Positions 6,115 to 11,960 of a stretch of 12,878 nucleotides of DNA are shown in pieces (the first letter of the stretch is position 1; the number at the start of each line of letters is the position of its first letter). Source of the DNA: an uncultured Phascolarctobacterium sp. (lineage in GTDB: Bacteria > Bacillota > Negativicutes > Acidaminococcales > Acidaminococcaceae); NCBI GenBank assembly GCA_900552855.1, contig USBG01000038.1, positions 1 to 12,878 on the forward strand, written 5' to 3'. The position numbers and the translations under genes are program-made. The notes under the pieces were generated by a model. The model saw only the letters and a program-made list of their open reading frames with translations, searched no databases and was not told the DNA's origin.

Positions 6115-7305
6115 TTACAATCCAACTACCAACTCAGTAATCTTAGTAAGTAACACACTATTTTCCTCTGGCGTACCAATAGTAATTCTCAAACAGCCAT
6201 CAAGAGAGGGCATGGAAGTAAAATCAGCAACTAAAATACCATTTTCTAGCAAATACCTAAAAAGGAGCTTACCTGCTGCTTCATCCTCCGACAAATTTGC
6301 TTCGTATTTTTCACAATACTTTTCCGACAGCTTAATCTTTATGTCACCAGTTGCCTTGCAGCAGATAAAGTTAGCTCTGGACTGGTACACCATAAAACCT
6401 AGCTTTTCCAAATATTCAATAACTCTTGCTCTTTCCTGACGAACAAGCTTAAGCTGCTCCTTATAAAGCTGCTTATTATCATAAACGGTCTTAGCAACCA
6501 TCAATGTATATGCATTAACCTGATATGGTAAAAGAGCCTTGCCTAGCTGACGTATAATACCTACAGTACCAGCTGCATAGCCACAGCGCAAGCCAGCCAA
6601 GCCATAGGCTTTTGAAAAGCTACGGAAAACTATTAGGTTGCTATACTTAGGCAAAAGGCATAATGCCGAACCAGCTACAAGCCACAGCTTTTGCAAAGGA
6701 CGCATATCTCCCGGAGGAACCTCGCTGCCATCAGCAAATTCCATATAGGCCTCATCTACCAAAATAGGGCACTCAATATTGGATATTATCTTTTCTACTA
6801 CATATAGGGGATTGTAGTTACCTGTAGGATTATGAGGATTGCAAATGACAATTACATCTGGATGCTCCTGCTCGTAAAAATCAAGAAGAGTATCTGCATC
6901 AAGATAGCCATCCTCATTTAACGGATACTGCAATACATCACTATCAGATAACGCTGCTAGCTCGCCATACAAAGAAATGGACGGAAAGGGCACGGCAATT
7001 TTTTTACCAGGTCCGCCAAAAACATAGCAAGCCATACGTAATAGCTCAGCCGAACCATTGCCAATCCTAATACAATCAGAATCAAGCTCCAGCTCCTCAG
7101 CAATTGCTTCACTTAGCATTTCTGCCTTGACAGGCGGATAGCGATTAAAGGGAAAGCTTGCTGTTTTGGCATTTATGGCAGCTGCCACAGCCTCAGGCAT
7201 AGGAAAATTATTCTCATTAGCATTTAAAATAATGTCTGCTGCCACAGTTTCAACAGCATAATCCTCTATTTGAGTGATTCCCTTACGCACAGAATAATCT
7301 GCCAT
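6115..7305 (-). CDS. hisC: Histidinol-phosphate aminotransferase (PLP-dependent) with two insertions
   Basis: Fold-type I PLP aminotransferase of 396 residues. HisC converts imidazole-acetol phosphate plus glutamate to histidinol phosphate. Motifs: LNANENNF (27-34); GNGSAEL (82-88, Ala where GNGSDEL is usual); NPHNPTG (156-162); DEAYMEF (184-190); the PLP lysine Lys232 in SFSKAYGLAGLRCGY; and Arg373 in CLRITIGTPEEN. It is about 40 residues longer than most HisC. The extra sequence is in two places, roughly 196-212 (between the DEAY strand and the PLP lysine) and 319-341 (a charged helix-like insert). Reading is open throughout, so these are not frameshift scars. AAGGAG lies about 6 nt before the ATG. 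The yerC neighbour supports a histidine role. A broader aromatic aminotransferase is the alternative. Confidence 0.82.
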   Translation of the reverse strand: MADYSVRKGITQIEDYAVETVAADIILNANENNFPMPEAVAAAINAKTASFPFNRYPPVKAEMLSEAIAEELELDSDCIRIGNGSAELLRMACYVFGGPGKKIAVPFPSISLYGELAALSDSDVLQYPLNEDGYLDADTLLDFYEQEHPDVIVICNPHNPTGNYNPLYVVEKIISNIECPILVDEAYMEFADGSEVPPGDMRPLQKLWLVAGSALCLLPKYSNLIVFRSFSKAYGLAGLRCGYAAGTVGIIRQLGKALLPYQVNAYTLMVAKTVYDNKQLYKEQLKLVRQERARVIEYLEKLGFMVYQSRANFICCKATGDIKIKLSEKYCEKYEANLSEDEAAGKLLFRYLLENGILVADFTSMPSLDGCLRITIGTPEENSVLLTKITELVVGL

Positions 7306-7350
7306 ATTATCTCCTTCTAATACTATCTACAATAAATAAAGATAAAGCTT

Positions 7351-7650
7351 TTATTTTTCTTCATCGTGACGAATAATATCCATCACAGAGTTATAGCCAT
7401 CAGCTCCGTAAACGAGGCAGCGCTTAACACGAGAAATAGTAGCAGTGCTAGCACCAGTCTTAGCAACTATTTCCTCGTAAATGCAGCCTTCATCAAGCAT
7501 TCTAGCAACCTCTAAACGTTGAGCCATAGCCTTCAGCTCTGTTACAGTACAAATATCTTCAAAAAATTTATAGCATTGCTCTTGGTCCTTCAAGCTCAAA
7601 ATAGCTTGAAAAAGCTGGTCTGTCAAATGGTCATGAATATTAGCAGCCAT
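7351..7650 (-). CDS. yerC: TrpR-family regulator of the YerC/YecD type
   Basis: Small helical DNA-binding protein of 99 residues, full length for the YerC/YecD branch of the Trp-repressor superfamily. The domain covers about residues 10-90. The sequence ELKAMAQRLEVARML (38-52) leads into the helix-turn-helix, with recognition-helix residues GASTATISRVKRCL (66-79). The function of YerC is not firmly established. TrpR-family proteins have been proposed as histidine-responsive regulators (HisR) in Firmicutes, and the hisC-type gene 45 bases downstream fits that idea. AGGAGG sits 7 nt before the ATG. It is the first gene of a two-gene operon whose promoter faces the met unit. Confidence 0.88.
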   Translation of the reverse strand: MAANIHDHLTDQLFQAILSLKDQEQCYKFFEDICTVTELKAMAQRLEVARMLDEGCIYEEIVAKTGASTATISRVKRCLVYGADGYNSVMDIIRHDEEK

Positions 7651-7693
7651 ATTGGCACCTCCTAAAATACATCTATCAAATCTAAGTATATTT

Positions 7694-7722
7694 ACTTTAA
7701 CACTTTATTACGTGAAACTCAA
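7694..7722 (-). promoter_or_regulatory. Possible promoter of yerC-hisC
   Basis: Minus-strand TTGAGT (7722-7717) and TAAAGT (7699-7694) are separated by 17 bp, each 4 of 6 to consensus, about 44 bases upstream of yerC. A TATACT at 7690-7685 is an alternative -10. The -35 lies inside one copy of the inverted 19-bp element described separately. Confidence 0.3.
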
Positions 7723-7865
7723 GAACTATTTACTTACTTAAGGTATTTAAAAGTCAAAAGCAACAGTGTCTTAACCAGCAACAGATATTTTACTCTGTAA
7801 CATTTTTTGCATTTATTAAGCTATTTTAATGTTTTTTCACCTATCTGTAAAAGTTCTTGAAGTTT
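7715..7865. repeat. Pair of inverted 19-bp elements between yerC and metN
   Basis: AAACTCAAGAACTATTTAC (7715-7733) is matched by the reverse complement of 7847-7865, which reads AAACTTCAAGAACTTTTAC. They differ by two single-base indels and share an ungapped 9-base core, TCAAGAACT. The copies face opposite ways about 113 bases apart, one over the presumed yerC -35 and the other 14 bases upstream of the met -35. This arrangement suggests binding sites of one regulator, but it could be chance in AT-rich DNA. Confidence 0.4.
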
Positions 7866-7879
7866 TTTACACATTTTTG

Positions 7880-7908
7880 TTGACAACAGCTATATTTAGG
7901 TTTATTAT
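7880..7908 (+). promoter_or_regulatory. Promoter of the met (metN-metI) unit
   Basis: A consensus TTGACA (7880-7885) and TATTAT (7903-7908, 5 of 6) are separated by exactly 17 bp. Transcription would start near 7915, just before the riboswitch. This is the best sigma-A-type promoter in the window. Confidence 0.85.
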
Positions 7909-7930
7909 GTTTTCATTAACTAAACAGTGT

Positions 7931-8028
7931 TTTCATCCAGAGTAGCCGAGGGACTGGCCCTATGAAGCTACGGCAACCACACGGAAGTGAACGGTGCCAA
8001 TTCCAACGGAGCAATCCGGCAGATGAAG
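7931..8028 (+). promoter_or_regulatory. SAM-I (S-box) riboswitch aptamer
   Basis: The aptamer senses S-adenosylmethionine and controls the methionine importer. P1 is formed by TTCATC (7932-7937) and GATGAA (8022-8027). P2 is GTAGC (7942-7946) with GCTAC (7967-7971), containing the conserved GAGGGACTGGCCC stretch (7948-7960, kink-turn side) and TATGAAG. P3 begins at GGCAACC (7972-7978) and closes with GGTGCCAA (7993-8000). P4 is CGGA-GCAA-TCCG (8007-8018). These are the hallmark S-box sequences. In this class SAM binding stabilises P1 and turns expression off. Confidence 0.96.
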
Positions 8029-8049
8029 AGATTATAGCGCAAGCAGTTT

Positions 8050-8078
8050 CCTTCACCCTGTCGGTGAAGGATTTTTTT
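8050..8078 (+). terminator. SAM riboswitch expression-platform terminator
   Basis: A perfect 8-bp stem, CCTTCACC (8050-8057) and GGTGAAGG (8063-8070), has a CTGTC loop and a seven-T tract (8072-8078), all upstream of metN. The antiterminator is also readable: TGAAG (8024-8028) in the 3' strand of P1 can pair with CTTCA (8051-8055) in the terminator's left arm. P1 formation with SAM bound therefore frees the terminator. Confidence 0.92.
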
Positions 8079-8120
8079 ATAATATACTGTTAAATAGCAA
8101 TAACGAAAGGAAAACATGGG

Positions 8121-9158
8121 ATGATTGAACTAATTAATGTTGAAAAAACCTATTATAGTAAAGCTGGCGACATCCACGCATTAAATAAAACCAATCTACA
8201 TATCAAAGAAGGCGAAATTTTCGGTATCATCGGCTTGTCCGGTGCCGGCAAATCTACACTGGTACGCTGCATCAACATGCTGGAGCGACCTACTACAGGT
8301 CAGGTCTTCGTAAACGGCGAAGATATTACTGCTATGAACGATGCTCAGCTGCGTAAGGCACGCCAAAGCATTGGTATGATTTTCCAGCATTTTAACCTGT
8401 TAGCCTCCAGAACCGTATATGATAATATTGCCTTTCCTTTAGAAATCCAAGGCCTTAGCAAAGCAGAGATTGAAAAAAGAGTCCGTCCTCTTTTAGAGCT
8501 GGTACAGCTTGAAAGCAGAGCTAACTATTATCCTAGTCAGCTTTCTGGTGGTCAAAAGCAGCGTGTAGGCATTGCCCGTGCTTTAGCAAGTAACCCCAAG
8601 GTTTTACTTTGTGATGAAGCAACCTCTGCCCTTGATCCTCAAACAACAAAATCTATCTTAGAGCTGCTCTTAGATATCAACAAAAAAATGAACCTTACTA
8701 TCGTTATGATTACTCACCAAATGGAGGTTGTGCGCACCGTTTGTGACCGCGTCGCTGTTATTGAGCATGGTGACATTATTGAAGAAGGCTCTATGATTGA
8801 TGTTTTCACCAACCCACAACATCCTACTACTAAGGAATTTACCAAGAGTGTTATTAATGCAGAAACTCCTGATGTAATCAAGCAAAAAAATCTGTCCAAA
8901 ACCTATGTAGATGGCAGCAAGCTGCTGGTACGTGTCTCCTTCCTTGGTGATTCTGCTGGAGAGCCTATTATTTCTAACTTAGTAAAACGCTTCTCTGTAG
9001 ATGTAAGTATTCTTTATGGTAATATTGACCAGCTGAAGGATATGCCCTTTGGCACCTTGATTATCGAAGTTTGTGGCGATAAAGAAGCTATTGACCACGC
9101 TCTTGACTATATTCATAAGCAAAATCTGAAGACGGAGGTAATTGGCTATGAGTCCTGA
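8121..9158 (+). CDS. metN: Methionine ABC transporter ATP-binding protein MetN
   Basis: Cytoplasmic ATPase of the MetNIQ methionine importer, 345 residues, the standard MetN length. Motifs: Walker A GLSGAGKST (38-46), Q-loop Gln89 in IFQHFNLL, signature LSGGQ (141-145), Walker B VLLCDEA (161-167) and H-loop His199. Residues about 265-345 form the C-terminal NIL/ACT-like domain, which in known MetN binds methionine and inhibits transport from inside the cell. ATG 8121 is preferred over the out-of-frame ATG at 8116; AAAGGA (8106-8111) is the ribosome site. It lies downstream of a SAM-I riboswitch and overlaps metI. Neighbour and riboswitch together make the methionine assignment firm. Confidence 0.96.
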   Translation: MIELINVEKTYYSKAGDIHALNKTNLHIKEGEIFGIIGLSGAGKSTLVRCINMLERPTTGQVFVNGEDITAMNDAQLRKARQSIGMIFQHFNLLASRTVYDNIAFPLEIQGLSKAEIEKRVRPLLELVQLESRANYYPSQLSGGQKQRVGIARALASNPKVLLCDEATSALDPQTTKSILELLLDINKKMNLTIVMITHQMEVVRTVCDRVAVIEHGDIIEEGSMIDVFTNPQHPTTKEFTKSVINAETPDVIKQKNLSKTYVDGSKLLVRVSFLGDSAGEPIISNLVKRFSVDVSILYGNIDQLKDMPFGTLIIEVCGDKEAIDHALDYIHKQNLKTEVIGYES

Positions 9159-9807
9159 TATGATTAATCTTTTAATAAAATCCTTCTGGGAAACCTGCTA
9201 CATGGTTTTTGCCTCCACCCTGCTGTCCACCTTGATTGGTGTACCCTTAGGCGTTATTCTTACTGTAACTCGCAAAAATCACATTTTGCCGAATACTGGA
9301 ATTAATTCCGTATTGGGTGCTATTGTAAATGCGGCTCGTTCTACACCCTTCATCATCCTAATGGTTGCAATCATCCCTTTAACTCGCATGATTGTAGGTT
9401 CCTCCATCGGTACTACTGCAGCCATTGTTCCTTTAACTATTTCTGCAGCGCCCTTTATTGCTCGCATTATTGAGTCCTCTCTGCTGGAGATAAACCCTGG
9501 TATTATCGAAGCAGCACAGGCAATGGGTGCTAGTCCTATGCAGATTATTACCAAGGTTCTGCTTCCTGAAGCAATGCATTCCATAGTCTTGGGTATTACT
9601 TTGGCAGTTATCAGCTTAATCGGTTATTCTGCAATGGCAGGTACCTTAGGTGGTGGTGGTTTAGGTGACCTGGCAATTCGCTATGGTTACCAACGCTTTC
9701 AAATGGACGTTATGCTCGCAACAGTTGTTGTCCTGATTGTAATGGTTCAGGTTATGCAATCCTTAGGTGACTACCTATCCAAAAAGCTTAATAAAAACAA
9801 GCTTTAA
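9148..9807 (+). CDS. metI: Methionine ABC transporter permease MetI
   Basis: Inner-membrane permease of the methionine importer, 219 residues with about five membrane segments. It carries the family stretch NAARSTPFIILM and the cytoplasmic EAA loop EAAQAMGASPMQIITKVLLPE (about 121-141), which docks on MetN. Start choice: ATG 9148 has GGAGG (9134-9138) 9 nt upstream, while the in-frame TTG at 9142 is only 3 nt away. The gene overlaps the metN stop by 11 bases, implying translational coupling. Confidence 0.95.
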   Translation: MSPDMINLLIKSFWETCYMVFASTLLSTLIGVPLGVILTVTRKNHILPNTGINSVLGAIVNAARSTPFIILMVAIIPLTRMIVGSSIGTTAAIVPLTISAAPFIARIIESSLLEINPGIIEAAQAMGASPMQIITKVLLPEAMHSIVLGITLAVISLIGYSAMAGTLGGGGLGDLAIRYGYQRFQMDVMLATVVVLIVMVQVMQSLGDYLSKKLNKNKL

Positions 9808-9820
9808 AAATGTCTCTATT

Positions 9821-9850
9821 AGCAGGTCAGAAGCTCTGACCTGCTTTTGT
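9821..9850 (+). terminator. Hairpin between metI and metQ, partial terminator or processing signal
   Basis: A perfect 10-bp stem, AGCAGGTCAG (9821-9830) and CTGACCTGCT (9836-9845), has a 5-base loop and a short T run (9845-9848, broken by G9849). The weak T tract suggests leaky termination or protection of the upstream mRNA end, not a full stop, because metQ belongs to the same transporter. Confidence 0.65.
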
Positions 9851-9871
9851 AAACGCTTTTTACAAAAATCC

Positions 9872-9904
9872 GAGAATTACAGTCCTAAAGTAACCGTCAT
9901 TCTC
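9872..9904 (+). repeat. Imperfect stem-loop in the metQ leader
   Basis: GAGAAT (9872-9877) pairs with ATTCTC (9899-9904). Across single mismatches the stem continues with AC/GT (9879-9880 with 9896-9897) and GT/AC (9882-9883 with 9893-9894). It ends 26 bases before the metQ ribosome site. It could stabilise a metQ-only transcript or be an operator. I see no convincing promoter of metQ's own. Confidence 0.35.
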
Positions 9905-9943
9905 TGCAGATAAATATAAAAAACCTATTTGGAGGTGTATATA

Positions 9944-10771
9944 ATGAATAAAATTGCTAAATTTTTAGTAACCAGTGCACTTTGCGCACTTACCATTTTT
10001 GCTACTGGTTGTGGTAGTGACAAGCAGGAAGCAAAAAAAGCCGACCCTAACGCTCCTATAAAGATTGGTGTAACTGCTGGTCCTCATGCTGAAATTATGG
10101 ATAACGTTAAAACTCTGGCAGAAAAACAGGGTGTAAAAATTGAAGTAGTAGAATTCGCTGATTTTGTTTCCCCTAATGTTGCACTAAGCCAAAATGAGCT
10201 GTTTGCCAATAGTATGCAGCACGCTCCTTATCTGAAGGCTACTTTAGAAAAGGAACCTAAGTTTGAGCTGGTAGAGGTTTTCAAAACAGTTAACTTCCCT
10301 ATGGCCATTTATTCTACTAAGCATAAAAACATCGCTGATGTTCCTGAAGGAGCTATTATTGGTATTCCCAATGACCCATCCAATGGTGCACGTGCACTTT
10401 TGATGTTAGCCGACAAAGGCTTTATCCAGCTGAAGGACAATAATGATATTAATTCCAGCGTAGCTTCCATCACTAGCAATCCTAAAAACTACCAGATTCG
10501 TGAGCTTGATGCAGCCTCCATTCCCAAGGCAATGCCTGATTTAGACCTAGCTGTAATCAATGCCAACTACGCTCTTGTGGCTAATCTGAATCCTTCCAAA
10601 GACTCTTTGATGATTGAACGCTCCGACAATCCCTTTGTAAATATCTTCGTCACCACCAAGAGTAATCTTGAAGATAAACGCCTAGCTACTATCCAAAAGA
10701 TATATCAATCTGAGGATAACAAAAAATTCATTGAAGAACACTTCAAAGGCTCCATTACAGCGGCTTTCTAA
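9944..10771 (+). CDS. metQ: Methionine-binding lipoprotein MetQ
   Basis: Extracytoplasmic solute-binding lipoprotein (NlpA/MetQ family) of 275 residues that delivers methionine to MetNI. A lipoprotein signal peptide has a KIAK n-region, a hydrophobic core and the lipobox ATGC with lipidated Cys23. The mature part starts with a charged linker, then IKIGVTAGPHAEIM. Ligand-site family stretches follow: QHAPYL, GIPNDPSNGARAL (PNDP-x-N-G-x-RAL) and LAVINANYAL. ATG 9944 is chosen because GGAGGT (9931-9936) is 7 nt before it; the in-frame TTG at 9929 overlaps that ribosome site. It is separated from metI by two hairpins, so its level may be set apart from the permease. Confidence 0.95.
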   Translation: MNKIAKFLVTSALCALTIFATGCGSDKQEAKKADPNAPIKIGVTAGPHAEIMDNVKTLAEKQGVKIEVVEFADFVSPNVALSQNELFANSMQHAPYLKATLEKEPKFELVEVFKTVNFPMAIYSTKHKNIADVPEGAIIGIPNDPSNGARALLMLADKGFIQLKDNNDINSSVASITSNPKNYQIRELDAASIPKAMPDLDLAVINANYALVANLNPSKDSLMIERSDNPFVNIFVTTKSNLEDKRLATIQKIYQSEDNKKFIEEHFKGSITAAF

Positions 10772-10784
10772 AATAACATATGCT

Positions 10785-10817
10785 AAAATACCTGCTGCAA
10801 ATGTAGCAGGTATTTTT
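10785..10817 (+). terminator. Terminator after metQ
   Basis: A 12-bp stem, AAAATACCTGCT (10785-10796) and AGCAGGTATTTT (10805-10816), has an 8-base loop and a T run on its 3' side. It ends the met transcript. Confidence 0.88.
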
Positions 10818-10848
10818 AAAACAGTAATCACTATACACCACAAAATTA

Positions 10849-10884
10849 AAAACCTGATGCCTCAATACTCAGACACCAGGTTTT
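10849..10884 (-). terminator. Terminator of the minus-strand tetR
   Basis: AAAACCTG (10849-10856) pairs with CAGGTTTT (10877-10884), continued inward by TG/CA after a mismatch. On the minus strand it starts 8 bases past the tetR stop and is followed by a T-rich stretch (complement of 10841-10850). It lies back to back with the metQ terminator. Confidence 0.7.
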
Positions 10885-10892
10885 AAAATCAT

Positions 10893-11564
10893 TTATTTTA
10901 CTTGCTCACCATGGAGAAAACGGTCTACGATAATATTAGCCACCTCATCAGTACTCATACGTTCCTTGATAGGTTTATACGGGCTGAATAGACTCATAGC
11001 CACGCCAAAGAAAAGATATTTACAGGAAATTTCTAAATTACCCTGCTTTAAAATTCCCTGCTCCATACCATCCTGCATAATATTTTTAAGAATATTTATT
11101 TCTGACATTAGCAGCATATGGTAACGAATGGTAAGCTCTTTAACATTCTCGGGAATAACATTGCTAGAGTAACGGGAGCGTACTACAGGCTGACCATCAA
11201 CATATTGAACAATACAGCCATTACCGCCACTAAGCATTTCAAAGAAAATTATCTGCCACAAAGGAGCATTTTCAGAGTAAAAATCAACCATTACCCTAAA
11301 ATAAGCTAAAAGCTTCTCCTCAAGGCTAGATTTATCTGCAACTGCAGCTTTTAAGGCTTCTACAAAGGGCTCATTTTTATCTTCAATAAGCTTGTAAAAA
11401 AGCTTCTCCTTATTACCAAAATATTTATATACTGTGCCCTTACCTACATCTGCAAGTGCAATAATTTCATCAAGTGTGGCCTTTTCATAGCCGTACAAGG
11501 AGAAAACCTTTTCAGCGGCTATACGTATCCGTTCTTCCTTAGTCATGCTTTTGGAAATCTCCAA
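10893..11564 (-). CDS. TetR/AcrR family regulator divergent from the kor operon
   Basis: DNA-binding repressor of 223 residues. The helix-turn-helix is at about residues 30-49 (TLDEIIALADVGKGTVYKYF), followed by NKEKLFYKLI, both classic TetR. The C-terminal ligand domain is not assigned to a subfamily. I place the start at TTG 11564: AAAGGAGG ends 7 nt before it. The longer in-frame ATG at 11597 would put that ribosome site inside the protein (residues QKGG) and would lie about 9 bases from a TATAAT at 11611-11606, leaving almost no leader. The gene is divergent from korDA, and the shared spacer has nested inverted repeats over the kor -10. It probably represses kor and itself; the ligand is unknown. 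Confidence 0.88.
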   Translation of the reverse strand: MEISKSMTKEERIRIAAEKVFSLYGYEKATLDEIIALADVGKGTVYKYFGNKEKLFYKLIEDKNEPFVEALKAAVADKSSLEEKLLAYFRVMVDFYSENAPLWQIIFFEMLSGGNGCIVQYVDGQPVVRSRYSSNVIPENVKELTIRYHMLLMSEINILKNIMQDGMEQGILKQGNLEISCKYLFFGVAMSLFSPYKPIKERMSTDEVANIIVDRFLHGEQVK

Positions 11565-11605
11565 TGCAATACCTCCTTTTTGCGATACATTCTTCATTGT
11601 TTTTT

Positions 11606-11634
11606 ATTATACATATAAACGCAAGTAATTTCCA
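11606..11634 (-). promoter_or_regulatory. Promoter of the minus-strand tetR
   Basis: On the minus strand TGGAAA (11634-11629, 4 of 6) and a perfect TATAAT (11611-11606) are separated by 17 bp. The predicted start of transcription is near 11599, giving a leader of about 35 bases to the TTG start at 11564. Confidence 0.6.
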
Positions 11635-11664
11635 GTTTTTAAATTATTTATTTTTAAAAAATTT

Positions 11665-11721
11665 GTCTAAACCACTTCAAATTCTGGTCTATATGCTATA
11701 ATATACTTTAGACCTTATAGC
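11665..11721. promoter_or_regulatory. Nested inverted repeats over the kor promoter, putative TetR operator
   Basis: GGTCTA (11686-11691) and TAGACC (11709-11714) form one inverted repeat centred on the kor -10. GCTATAA (11695-11701) and TTATAGC (11715-11721) form a second, offset one. A further half-site GTCTAAA (11665-11671) is the exact reverse complement of TTTAGAC (11707-11713). Bound protein here would cover the kor -10 and could also affect the divergent tetR promoter. That the adjacent TetR protein binds it is inference. Confidence 0.5.
11676..11702 (+). promoter_or_regulatory. Promoter of the korDA operon
   Basis: TGCTATAAT (11694-11702) is an extended -10 with a perfect TATAAT (11697-11702). 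TTCAAA (11676-11681) is a -35 candidate at a short 15-bp spacing. The ATG is 60 bases downstream of the -10. Confidence 0.6.
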
Positions 11722-11762
11722 TAACATATAGCAAAGCTTCATTTAGAGAAGGAGGTAACCAT

Positions 11763-11945
11763 ATGAGCTTAAAAATAGTTACTGAACGCTGCAAGGGCTG
11801 TGGCATTTGTGCATACTTTTGCCCCAAAAAGGTTCTAGCAGTCAGCGAGATCGGCAAGGTCGAGGCCGTTGCTGAAGAAAATTGCATTAAATGCGGTCAA
11901 TGCGAGATGCGTTGCCCAGATTTTGCTATCTTTGTAGATAAATAA
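11763..11945 (+). CDS. korD: 2[4Fe-4S] ferredoxin-type delta subunit of 2-oxoacid:ferredoxin oxidoreductase
   Basis: Small electron-transfer protein of 60 residues with two complete Cys-x2-Cys-x2-Cys-x3-Cys-Pro motifs, Cys10/13/16/20 and Cys41/44/47/51, so it should hold two [4Fe-4S] clusters. As the delta subunit it passes electrons from the thiamine-diphosphate core of the oxidoreductase to free ferredoxin. A consensus AAGGAGGT ribosome site sits 6 nt before the ATG. The alpha-subunit gene follows after 15 bases, which is what separates KorD from a free ferredoxin. The oxygen-sensitive chemistry implies an anaerobic lifestyle. Confidence 0.9.
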   Translation: MSLKIVTERCKGCGICAYFCPKKVLAVSEIGKVEAVAEENCIKCGQCEMRCPDFAIFVDK

Positions 11946-11960
11946 AAGGAGTGAATGCCC

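Larger units (their letters stand above)
7651..8120. other. Divergent regulatory region, yerC-hisC / met unit
   Basis: This 470-base gap contains the yerC promoter side, the inverted 19-bp pair, the met promoter, the SAM-I aptamer and its terminator, each listed separately. Bases 7735-7845 show only AT-rich sequence with no reading frame of note. After the terminator, 8079-8105 is a short AT-rich stretch leading to the metN ribosome site. Confidence 0.7.

Noticed and set aside
9142..9147. TTG start for metI two codons upstream
   Set aside because: Only 3 nt separate it from the GGAGG site, whereas ATG 9148 is 9 nt away.
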